The notes under the pieces are model-generated. The model made no database searches. It worked only from the letters and a program-made list of their open reading frames with translations, and was not told where the DNA came from. 64,000 bases of DNA from Acanthornis magna (Eukaryota; Chordata; Aves; Passeriformes; Acanthizidae): positions 20,865,001-20,929,000 of the forward strand of contig JAWUZG010000013.1 of the NCBI GenBank assembly GCA_036785705.1. The letters are read 5' to 3'. Position numbers and translations under genes: made by a program. Below, in pieces: positions 28,401 through 40,400 of the stretch. The first letter of the stretch is position 1, and each line of letters opens with the position of its first letter.

Positions 28401-31400
28401 TCTTAGATAGCCTGGTGTGCTAATTTAAGCATATTTTTGGGTTTCAGTGGTTCTTTGTCTTTGGAGTAGAAAAAACAAATGAAAAATGCACATTTAAAAC
28501 CATTCTTGCTGCTCCTCATTAAGATTGTTGCCTTCTGAAGAGCTGAAGGATATTGTTAAATTTCTTTGGGTCACTTGAGACGGCTGCTGAATTTCATGGT
28601 TGAGGAACAAGAGGAAGAAGAACCAATGGAAATATAATGAGTATTTGTTCAAAGCAATATCTGCAAATTGCCTGTCCTGTCTAATATAGATTATAGATAT
28701 TAGAGGGAGAGAGAGGTGATTATGAAATATAATCAATCACCAGCCTTGCTCTAAAGCCTTAGATCCTGGCTTTCTTTGTGGACAGGCTGTGTTTACACAT
28801 TACTGGATGGGCTGTCAGGAGTCATTTCACTTCTGAAGCAATTTGATCATTTGACTTGATTTGCATCCAGTAAATTTGCATCCCGTGCCAGGGAAGGTCA
28901 TGGAGCAGATCACCTTGAGTGCCATCAAGCCAAGAAGGCCAATGGCACCTGGGTTGTTCTGAAATAATTGTGGCAGCAGCACCAGGGCAGGGACTGTCCC
29001 TCTGTCCTGGGCACTGCTGAGGCTCTTCTAATGCTGTGTTAAATTTTGGGCCCCTGAATGATAAAAAAGTTATTGAGGGGCTGGAGCGTGCCCAGGGAAG
29101 GCTCTGGAGCCCCAGGAGAGGCTGAGGGAGCTGGGAAAGGACTCAGCCTGGAGAAAAGGAGGCTCAGGGGAACCTTGTGGCTCTGCACAGCTCCTGCCAG
29201 GAGGGGACAGCCAGGGGGGTCGGGCTGTGCTCCAGGGAACAGGGACAGGAGGAGAGGGAACGGCCTCAGGCTGGGCCAGGGCAGGCTCAGGGTGGACATT
29301 GGGATAATTCCTTTATGGAAAGGTTTGTCCAGCCCTGGCACAGCTGCCCAGGGCAGTGCTCAGTCCCAGTCCTGGAGGGATTTAAAATCCATGTGGATGT
29401 GGCACTAGGGGACATGGATCAGTGGTGGCCTTGGCAGTGCTGGGGATGGTTGAACTCGATGAACTTGGAAGGCTTTTCCAGCCTAAACAATTCCATGATT
29501 CCATTAATAGAGACATTTATAACCCCGGCACAGCTCTTTGGCACATCAGATGCTCAGTGTTTTCAGGCATGTGACACAATGCATTTGGTTGCTTTATTCA
29601 GATTTATTTGATTCCAATGTTGATGTTTAACCAAGGTATGCAATTCAGCTTCTTTGTTGTTGTTTTGTGATTCTTTTTCCAACAGATGTGGGAAGAGGCC
29701 ATTGCCTTGGGTAAAGAACTTGCAGAACAGTATGAAAATGAAATGTTTGATTATGAACAACTCAGTGAACTGCTGGTAGGTTTTTTTAATGACATAGACA
29801 CTGCAATAATTTATTTTGGAGTTGAATTTCTAAGCTTGTAAAATTATATCAAAAATACTATAGTTATGACAGTAAAATGGAGAAACACATACCCTTATTA
29901 GCTTTGTTGGACCAGTGTCAGTTAACTGGCTACCACTGGAGTGCCTGAAAAACATTGAATTTACTTTGTTTTTAGCTGAAAGAAAAACATCTCAGTAACG
30001 TTAAGCTGATTTATTTGGGGTATAAAAGGATATTTTGAATTTAAATATAAATGGGAACACAAAAAAAAAATCCCCATTCTTTCTCAAATGTCTTTCCATA
30101 TTCACATTTCTTTTTTTAGGTATGAATAATCCCCAAGCATTCATGTCTACAGTCAGTTATTTTTGCCCTGACGTTACCCATTCATTATTCCTGCACCGTT
30201 TTTTTCCTCCTGTTCTCTTCCAAAGAGATAAATGGCAGCTGTCACTGTCCCTCCTCAGGTCCCAGCCATTTCCACAGGAGTTGGGATGTGATTCCAGTTT
30301 GGTTTTGAAAATTCTCAACTTGCAGGTTTTTGGTACATTTTCCCTTTGCACTCAGAGTACATTTTCCCGAATTTCCTGGAACTGTTTATCTGTTTTCTTT
30401 ATCCCAGTGTGTCTGAGCTGGGTATTCCTACGGCGTTGAACTCAGCACCACACAGCCCCAGCTCACTCCTGGTGGGACAGGGAGAGACTGTTCTTCATTT
30501 CAGTATAAAAGGAATTGGGCAGAGATTGTTCCTCAGCTAGAAATGATTGTCATGTGTCAGATGGGATTATTCACTAGGGGATGATACTCTCTGAGTTTTA
30601 ATTTCCCGTCTCCTTTTTGCTTGCACATGGGAGCATGAATGGGTTTGTCACAGCGGCAGCCACTCTTTAATTATCCTACTGTATCCTTTATGGAGAAGTT
30701 GGAATTTGCATTTTATTCATCGTAGCCAGGGGTCACAGAGTGATTAAAAGGTTTGGGTTGGAAGGGACCTTAAAGCTCATCCAGTGCCACCCACTTTGCC
30801 GTGGGCAGGTCGCTCCAAGCCCTGACCAGCTTGGCCTTGGACACTTCATGGAGCTTCTCCCTCTTCTAATAAGGGAGAGGCAGAACTTCCAATCCTCACA
30901 TCAGACAATTGAGTTTATCTGCTCTTTATTCATCAGCCAGGAGATGAGATGTCACAGAATTAGTCCTGGCGTGCATTTCCCTCACAAGGCAGAGATCAAA
31001 ATTCACACTCCCCTATGAGTCAGGTCTCACATACCCCATCAGCTTTTCTTATTGCTGCTGCTGAGCAGCACTTTTTTTTCTCCACACAATAAAATTTACA
31101 AGTTTTTTGTTCTTTCTGTTCTCCCTCTTGTCTCTTTTCTTCGAGCAATATTAAATATTAGCCTCTAAGACAATTCACAAATGACAAAATAGTTTTGCTC
31201 CAGACGAGCTGAGAAATATTCGGCAGATTTGGGTCTTTGTAGTCTTGGTGCCATTTACTGTTATCTGTCGTACGGGAGCAGCAATAAGCCTCCCCCCAGA
31301 TCAAAAGTCATTCTCTTTGCAGAAATAATAGACTAAAAATAAGTTAATGAACAGATCTTCTGAAGCTGCTCATTTGCTATTATTTCATCATTAGAGATAA

Positions 31401-34400
31401 AGAAGAATTCGGCGTCGAAAGCAGATGGCGTCTGACATGCGTGGATTTATTCCAAAATTTACATTTTCCTGCAATTCTCAACTGCCTGCTTTCCATATGC
31501 AAATTCATGGTTGTAAATATGGAAGAGAAGTAGTAGAAAAATGTAATGAGATGCAACAGCCCAAAACTGACAATTCAGCACCATTGGGATGGGCTGTGTG
31601 TGGCTTCATCCTTCCGGCGTTTCAGCATTGCAAGTTTTGCAACTGGGAATTCAGATTGCCTTGCAAATTCCTGACCGTCACTGCAAGTGAAATGATGTTG
31701 GATATGGAGCAGGGAGGTTCACCAAGTTGGGGTTCATCAAAATTGAGATGTTGGATGTGGAGCAGGGAGGTTCACCAACATGAGGTTCATCAAAATTGAG
31801 ATGTTGGATGTGGAGCAGGGAGGTTCACCAAGATGGGGTTCATCAAAATTGAGATGTTGGATGTGGAGCAGGGAGGTTCACCAAGTTGGGGTTCATCAAA
31901 ATTGAGATGTTGGATGTGGAGCAGGGAGGTTCAACATGATGAGGTTCATCCAAATGGAGATATTGGTTATGGAGTAATAAAGTTCATGAAGATGAAGTTG
32001 ATCCAAATGGAGATGTTGGTTATGGAACAGTGAGTTTCACCATGATGAGGTTCATCAAAATGGAGATATTCCTCAGGGAACAGTCAGATTCACCAAGATG
32101 AGTGTGAAAATAATGACTACGGAGTCTGGTATTTCCAAATATTGCCATGTGTCTGGTAGAAAGGTGAGGAGAAAGAGGGGAATGAAACATCTTTAATTTA
32201 GAGATGCACACAGAAGATCTTATATATAAGGAATCTTTGTAGAGTTCAGGTAATTAAAATCCCTCCTGTTGCTTTTGCAGAGAAAACAAGCCCAGTTCTA
32301 CGAAAACATTGTCAAAGTGATAAGACCAAAGCCAGACTATTTTGCTGTTGGATACTACGGCCAGGGATTCCCAACATTCATAAGGGTAAGTGTCCACCTG
32401 TTTCCACAGGGGTTTGTTGCTCTGGAAATTTCCCTTGGCTTGGAGAAATCTGCCTGACACTGACAGCTGTTTTTGAGGTGTATAAAACAAACACTGATTT
32501 TTCCTTTGCAGTTTCTAAGATGGAATAGTTGATTTTAGTAGAAAACTTTCTCTTCAAGCATATCCAGTATTTTCTATTTCTTCAGGGTATCATGAGAAAT
32601 GAAGATAAATGAGCCAATCCATCACTCAGGGTCATAACCATCTGAAATGGTGACATTTTTGCCTGACAGGTTAATATATATTTATATATATATATATATA
32701 TAAAATATATGAGCATGGTAGAGAAGCCTTTTGTATGTGACCATGTTTTCAGGTGATTGTCCTTTCCAGCATTGTCACTAAAATGAAGTTGACTATCAAA
32801 GGTGTCACACACACCAATCACACAGCAATCTTTTATCATTGATTTGCCTGTGTCATGTGCCGATTTAAGATATGTATCACTTGCTTGGTGCCAGAATCAT
32901 AGCTTAACTGACATTTTAGGGTTTTTTTTCACTAATATTAGGATTTTTATGGGTTGAATAGTGAGGCTATAACATGTCTGAATTGCATCGGTATTATGAT
33001 TGTCTGGCACTTAGTTGGTGACATGGAAATAACCCATTAATTATTGTTAATAGGGCCTCCCCACCCTCACAGGAATGAATTCCTTCCCAATGTCCCATCT
33101 AACCCTACCCCTGAAAACCAGGCTGGGAAGTTTTTCACGGATTGAGAAAATCCTGAACACAAGCTTGTCCTTCTGTTCCAGTATTCCCTGTGAATTACAA
33201 GTGTATAAACATAAATCAGTTATATAGAGGCTTCTTAGCCATCTATTATTACCTTTTTTCCCCCAAATAGAGAGGTTTTTTCCTCTGCTGAGCATTTCAA
33301 AAGGCACCATTGCAGAATTAAACCCAACTGGGCAAATGTGAACCACTCCAGGTTCCTACCCCCAGTCAAAACACCCTTTTTTTAATAAGTGCTGTATAAT
33401 TTTTTCACCAAGTATTCATTTGGAGATGAATAATGAGGTTAAGCATATTCAGATGCAAATTTTATCCAAACTTGCTTTAATATGTTTGATCAGTTAAAAA
33501 TATGCAAGTTGTCTTTTACATTTTCCTTTAGAATTTAATGAACTCAGCATATAAATAGACTGTATAAAATATATCTTCATTTCTTTATTGGCAAAGAAGA
33601 AACCAATACTTACAAATACAATATACTTACTTTTAAAGTTGTAAATAGTTTAAAGTTTACAATGGCAAAAATCTAACAGATAAATGTGAAGTCTTTTTAT
33701 AAGAGTCAGTATTTTTGGATATTTCTCCTCAAACCTGCATTGTTTTATGTTTCTATTTTTCTCTGCTACTCTTCTTTGCTCACCTAAGTGCCTTTGAAGA
33801 AGTTTATATGTATAAAACCCCTAATTCAGTTTATTTATTGACATCCGTTCCATCATTAGCTGTGGAAGGTGGAGGAGACATCTGAATTTGGTAATAATGT
33901 GCCTTAATAAATTTTCAATGGCCACCAATGTTAAAGATCCTTGAAATCATATATTGAGGTGATTTTAGTGTGGTTTGTACAAATCCCTAAAGGAAAACAT
34001 GTGCTTAATGATCCCAGCACTGAATTGGAGGTGAAAAAACCAATTTGTCTTTATTGAATTGCCAGAGAATATTGGCGAAGTATTGCTTATACCACAGTGT
34101 GAGGAGTGCGAAATCCTTTGCACTGGTGTCAGTGCTGGTGAGGCCCCAGTTCCGTGCTGGGGACACTGGTTTTGTCCCCGAGGGTGCTGGTGCCAGCTGC
34201 GGGTGCCTCTGTTTGCAGAACAAGGTGTTCATTTACCGCGGCAAGGAGTACGAGCGCCGCGAGGACTTCGAGGCGCGGCTGCTGACGCAGTTCCCCAACG
34301 CCGAGAAGATGAAGACAACGTCACCGCCGGGCGATGACATCAAAACCTCCTCTGGCCAGTGTATCCTTGGCTTGTACAACCAGTGCTCCCAGTGGCTCAG

Positions 34401-37400
34401 CTCCAGGGTTTATGGCCAGCGTGTTGCACTTCTGCCCTCTCGGGTGTAACGCACCGATTTTGTTGCTCTGTCTGGTTTTTGGTGCGTTCCTGTTGAGCTG
34501 TTTGTTCTGCGTGGCTGAAATTCCCTTTTCGCTTCTTAACCCCTGGAATTCAGATATTCAGTGCTTCACTGTAAAGCCCAAACTGGATTTACCCTCGAAA
34601 TTTCACAGGCCGGTGTCAGAGCAGATCGTGAGGTGAGTTTAGGTGGGGTTTTGTAGTTTTCTCAGTCCCCTTCTTGTCCCATTATTGTTGTATGATGAAT
34701 CTGTGCACAGCCAAGGGGGGTGGGCACTCTGAGGGCATTTAATTTCTTAATATTGGCAGAGATTCCATCCAACCCACTGGAAAACAGTGATCCCACATTT
34801 GTTCATTAACTTTCTGTAATATTCGAATTTAACAGCAGTTCCTAACCAGACATTGTTTGATTTCCATTGTGCTTTTGGAGTTTGGAACTGCAAGATCTTT
34901 GAGGTCACTTCCAACTCAGTCCATTCTGTGATTCCATGATTCTTTTCCCATTTTGCAGTTTCTACAGGGTGAACGAAGTCCAACGCTTTGAGTATTCACG
35001 CCCTGTTCGAAAAGGAGAGAAAAACCCAGACAACGAGTTTGCAGTAAGAAATTATAAAGAAAATAGACCACTTTGGGTTTGCTTATTTATCCCCCTCTAT
35101 TTTGAGAATCTGAGTCATTCATTATCTTTTGGTTGTTGTGAAATAAATTCTAGTTTTAAAGTGATTATTTTTCATAGAAAGTTAATTAAGCCAATTTATC
35201 ATGTTCTGGTTTATACCAATAAGAAAAAAAAAATGGGCAAAGCTGTACTTATTTTGTAAAAACGGCTCTTCTGAGAAAGGATTCTAAATCATTACACCTG
35301 AAACAGCAGATGTCTCTTGCCAAAACTTGTATTGCCATGAAAATTCCAGTCAGGTATCTGAAAATCATTTTTCACTAATACCTCTTGCTTTTTTTTTTTT
35401 CACTAAACCATTTTTTGGTTGACCATCCAATGGTCAATAAAATTCCTTCCCTCTGAGGGTAGGCAGGCCCTGGCACAGGTGCCCAGAGCAGCTGTGGCTG
35501 CCCCTGGATCCCTGGCAGTGTCCCAGGCCAGGCTGGACAGGGCTTGGAGCAGCCTGGGACAGTGGGAGGTGTCCCTGCCATGGCAGGGGTGGCACTGGAT
35601 GGGATTTAAGATCCCTTCCAACCCATACCAGTCTGGGATTCCAGGAACAATTGCCGTCCAGTAAAACCAGTGGATCTTTTCCATGGCATTCTCCTTCAGG
35701 AAGGGAGCAGCAGTTCCTTGCTAAGTCACGTATCAAATTTAAATTACTGCTGCTCCGTCTTCCATTCGGAATTCCCCCCAGATTTGTAATGTCTGTCCTG
35801 CTTTGATCTCTTGTCCTGGTGAAGGTGTTTGAGGGCTTTGTCCATTGGTAAGGTGACACTTGTGTTCCCTTTGCAGAACATGTGGATCGAGAGAACCATC
35901 TACGTGACAGCCTACAAATTACCAGGGATCCTGAGGTGGTTTGAAGTCAAATCAGTTTTCATGGTAAGATCGGTTTGGCTTTATTGAGATTGTGTAAAAA
36001 ATGGAGGTTTTATACAGCTTGGGAGCATTTCTGTGCCTCAGTGAGTTTCGTGGGCAGGGAATCCATGGGATTGTCCCTGGCACATCCTGAGGAATTTGCT
36101 GGGGGTGCTGATTGTTGACTGAGGGTCACTCAGGCAATGCTTTTCCATTCCCAAGGGAAGGAATTCTGTGAGTTTCGTGGGCAGGGAATCCGTGTGATTG
36201 TCCCTGGCACATCCTGAGGAGCTTGCTGAGGGTACTGAGTGTTGACTGAGGGTCACTCAGGCAATGCTTTTCCATTCCCGAGGGAAGGGAATGCAGGCAG
36301 CCCTCCAAGGAAAGGGCTGATCAAGTGCTTCATGTGCTTTTATAAAGTACTTGTGTCTCCCAGCAGGTGGGCCAGGACAGCCCTGGGTCTAAAAGGGATC
36401 TTTTAGGTGGTGTAGGGGAACCCTGTTCCATCCCACTGAATCTGGCCTGAATTTTATAAAAGAAGACTGAGGGCAAATCAAAATATTTGATTGTCATTTA
36501 TTCAAAATACCCCAATAATCAAATGCATTGTATGTGTCTGCATTTCTTACGACTTGTGATTAAAGGTTGTTTTTGTTTCTTCCCCATATTTAGCTAAATA
36601 TACCCTCAGCAACCTCACAGAGTAACTCCAAATTACTCATTTCTCTGTTCAACCATTTAGACTGTTTAGATAAGACGTATCCATTAAACGCCTTTAAGAT
36701 TAAATTATTCTTATGCAGCTGTAATTTTTAAGTAGCAATAAAAACATTGTTACTGCGTTTTTTAAATCTCTCTTGTGAGGCTTATTTTTAAAGGAAAAGA
36801 ACAATTTGCATATGATTAATTAAAACCTTTTTCATTGCTCCATTGAGGTTATGTTGGACAGTTGTATTTGGATGAACAGAAGTAATGCAGAAAATTACTG
36901 TGGTATCTATAGTAACAGAATATGAATGTGATGTGTGACAGTAATAGGCAGCTGAATAAAACACATTGAATTTTTAATGAATTTTGTAGTTTCAATATAA
37001 TCCTGATGGAGAAGATTGTATTTATCTTCATGATTGCAAGAAGTGCTGTTTGTAAAGGCTGGCAGATCTGATGCCAGCCGTGATGAGCAGAGAGCAGAGC
37101 CTGACAGGCTCTTTGTGTGCACCCCTGATGCTCGGCCTGGCATCAGAATGGGCATAAATCCTGGGAGAGTGCTCCCTGTCAGCCTTTTGGGAGCAAGGAT
37201 TATAGGAGTCGCATAGCTGAGAAATGATACCAGAATGGAACTTAATAACGTGAGAGAAGACTGCTACAGATAACTTCTGACCTCCTCTGGCACAGCTCCT
37301 ACAAAATGGGTATTGACTTTCCTCAAGATCCCTGTCAGCTAAAATGCTGCAAGGAGGATCACAGGGTTTACATCCCTGTAATGTTAAATTGTGATTATGG

Positions 37401-40400
37401 ATACAGATATTATCGATCTCTCGCTAAGCACGAGGATACTCAAGCAGCTTTGCATGTTTCATATTTTATTGATGGAACTGGAATATCGTTAAAGGGAGAG
37501 GTGAGATCACATCAAATCAGCGCTGAGAGACCTGAGTAATTTCATAAATGCAGTGTATTATGTTACATAACCCATAGGAACATGCAGAATTGCCTTCAAT
37601 CTATTGGCTTTTCAAATTCCTTCTGAGTACTTTTACCTAAACCTTTGCAAGCTGTTCATTTTCTGCCAGGAATGTGGGGCCTGCATTCGTTATTCTGTAT
37701 GTGATTTGCTTTAGCTGGACACCAGCAGTTGTAGGGGAAAAATGTGCTGAGACCAGCCGGTGAATTAGAAACTGGATTTGGAATCACACTTGGATTTAAA
37801 AAGCACAAGTGCTAATCTGTGTTTTGTTTTTATCTTGGAATTTTGTAATGGTGCAAATGTATCAGGAGAATGGAATTCCTGTTTTCCCTGGATAGGGTGA
37901 GGAGTGCCCAGAGTCAGGAAGCCACTGGGAACAAGGCTCAGAATTTACACATATCACAAATAGCTTTTCCTAGGTTCCAAGGCCCAGTTTGTAGTAGTGA
38001 GATGGCAACTGCAATTCTCCATCTGCTTTTAAAAAATTAGAGGGAGTGTTACAAGAGTAGTAAAAGAAAGGAGGATGAGAAAGAAAGCCATGATTGCTGC
38101 TACAGAAAAGTCAAAAAGCTGTCAGCTCAATGAGTGCTAATTTCTGTAGATGCTCAAGAGCTTTAAAAGCAATGGTTCATCAACACATTATTGCATCGTT
38201 ATAAGCCCATTAATACAAATGACAGAATCCTAAATTTAGCCTGTGATGCTCCCAGCAGTTCTTGCCCAATCAGATGTTGAGTGTGGCTTCACTCTCCAGT
38301 CCAAGCTCCCCCCGTGGCACCTTGGGCTGTGTCCGAGCCTGGCCTGCTCCCATTCCCGGCAGAGCCATCAGCCTCCTTCCCTGCCTTCCGAGCCATTCAG
38401 CAGGCAGGCTGCTAAAAATGCTAATTAAAACATCCTTGATGTAATCAGCTGGCAGGTGTAAGAGTAACAACCAAAGAGATTTGATTATAAGTGGTTCTCA
38501 GAAAGAGGGTAAGCAACTGATAGCCAGGTAGAAGTGCTGCTTTGTTTATGTAGCATTTATGGAAATGAGGCTGTAATCAAATACACACTTGCATTTTCCT
38601 CACAGGCCTCAATTAACCTTCCTTTTCTCTCCCTACCACATCATTTTTTTCATACAAGCAGGCTGTGTCTTCCTGTGAGGACTCTCTACGCTCTGGGTCA
38701 CTGCAGGTTACTGATTTTTAGCCCATTCACTAATATTTAAAGTCTTTTAATACTATTTTTTTCAACATGAACATTTTGAAAGGCACAGTAGCTGGGCATA
38801 AAAAGTAGCTGGAGGTCAGTCAATTAAAATAAAGCACGTTTTAGACAGCAGAAGAGCTAATTCACTCCATGAAGACATCTGAGGACTGTATTCATTGAAG
38901 TCCAGGCTGTGGCAGAAAGAAAATTTCTCCCTTCAGTTCTCAGTGCTCAGATCAAGAAAATGTGACCTCTTGGGAAAAAGCACAGCAGATAGTTTAGATG
39001 TCATCTCATCAACATATTAAACTTGATGTCCTTGGAAACATCCCAAAATAATCACTGCAAAAATATCTTCTTGATTTTTGAGCGGCTTAGGATTACATTT
39101 TCCATCAGAAAATCCACGTTAAAGTTATCATTTCTTTCTTACTGTTACGTTAAGCTGGATCTTCTTTGTGCTGCTAAAACTCACCGACCCTTAATCTCTG
39201 ATGTTCTCCCTAATCCTCCAAAAACCTCACGTGATTCCTGCCAGAGCCTTTCTGGATGTTGTGCTGGGATGTAATCCCTCCTGCAGCAGCAAAATGCAGT
39301 TAACTTCCTCCACTGATACTCATCAGCATATCAGTTACTGCAGAAAGAGATACCAAACACCTAAATGCCTGAAACCAGCCTTTCTGGTAATTATTGGTCA
39401 AAAATCTCACAGTAACCTTGGTTCTGAAAGGCCTGAAATGTTCCTGCCCATTGCTTCACCCCAGGCAGGCCCAGAGCCCCTTCAGAGACACAGTCAGAGC
39501 AGTGGGGATTTGCTTTATTCAGGTTTGGGGATTCACTCCTCCAAACACACACACCCCAGCACTGCCAACACACAATATTATGGTAACACTCATGAATATT
39601 CATCACATTCCCCGGGATGGGAGTGGTTATATAAATCATTTCTCAGCAATCATTAATATCATTAGCATATGTGCCACGCATGCACTGTGTGTCCTGGAGG
39701 CCTTTGGGGTCTGCTCGTGATGAAGATCTGTAGTCTTCATCACAGTGCACTTTTCCCCTTTCTCTCTGGGGCATGGGCAGTCCTTGGTGGGAGATTCAGG
39801 GTTTCTGTGCTGGCCTCAAACAGATTCTTGTCCCTCTTATCTTGATGAGATTAAGGGAATTCTTTTTTCCTAGGTGTTAGAATTTACATATTCTGCCTGT
39901 CAATAGTTAACTTGAGTTTCCTACTGACTACCCATTTCTCACCATGCTGTTTTGCTGAGCAGGTTAAAAACTCTGCTCCTCACTTGAAACCTCCTTTAAT
40001 TTGTATTTCAGGTGGAGATCAGCCCCCTGGAGAACGCCATCGAGACCATGCAGCTGACCAACGACAAGATCAATAACATGGTGCAGCAGCACCTGAACGA
40101 CCCCAACCTGCCCATCAACCCTCTGTCCATGCTGCTCAACGGCATCGTGGACCCTGCCGTCATGGGGGGCTTCACCAACTACGAGAAGGTGACCCCACAG
40201 TTCCCTGCCAGGGCTCCCTGTCCTGCGGGGCCTCGGCTGATCCCGGCACGGGGAGGGTGTGGAGCCCTTGGAGCGAGGCTGGAGGAGGGATGGAGGAGCT
40301 CTGCTGGGAGGAAAGGCTAGGATTGTTCAGCTGGAGAGGAGAAGCTTTGGGGTGACACCAAAATTCCCTGCCAGGATTCCCTGTCCTGCGGGGCCTCGGC

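Larger units (their letters stand above)
20270..29685 (+). other. DOCK1 intron W6-W7 (longest, 9.4 kb)
   Basis: The intron holds an 18-bp direct and inverted repeat near 20957-21001, four CR1 fragments (24535-24785, 25210-25600, 25965-26200 antisense, 28885-29510) and an antisense LTR-like element near 27240-27720. The stretch 21.0-24.5 kb looks unique and gene-free. Confidence 0.8.
29776..32280 (+). other. DOCK1 intron W7-W8
   Basis: The intron holds an antisense CR1 3' end (30733-30865) and the 53-bp minisatellite (31694-32117). The rest is AT-rich unique sequence. Confidence 0.8.
32386..34218 (+). other. DOCK1 intron W8-W9
   Basis: The intron is very AT-rich. It holds a TA dinucleotide run near 32673-32710 and a short antisense CR1 fragment (33053-33110). 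From 33.4 to 34.0 kb there is AT-rich unique sequence without a recognised feature. Confidence 0.8.
35964..40011 (+). other. DOCK1 intron W12-W13
   Basis: The intron holds a 127-bp tandem duplication (36041-36294), a nested inverted repeat (37068-37146) and an antisense LTR-like element (about 39405-39850). The stretch 36.3-39.4 kb lacks CR1 and tandem repeats and looks like old unique sequence. Confidence 0.8.

Noticed and set aside
31694..32117. CRISPR-like regular repeat spacing
   Set aside because: The 53-bp units are contiguous with no unique spacers and the context is a vertebrate intron. The same applies to the 38-bp array at the right end.
38243..38444. Overlapping small frames in a GC-richer patch (38.24-38.44 kb)
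   Set aside because: No family features, no splice or promoter context and no protein similarity I can recognise.
40012..40320. W13 read as a 102-codon gene of its own
   Set aside because: The protein leaves the DOCK1 sequence exactly at the GT donor at 40189, and W14 continues it.
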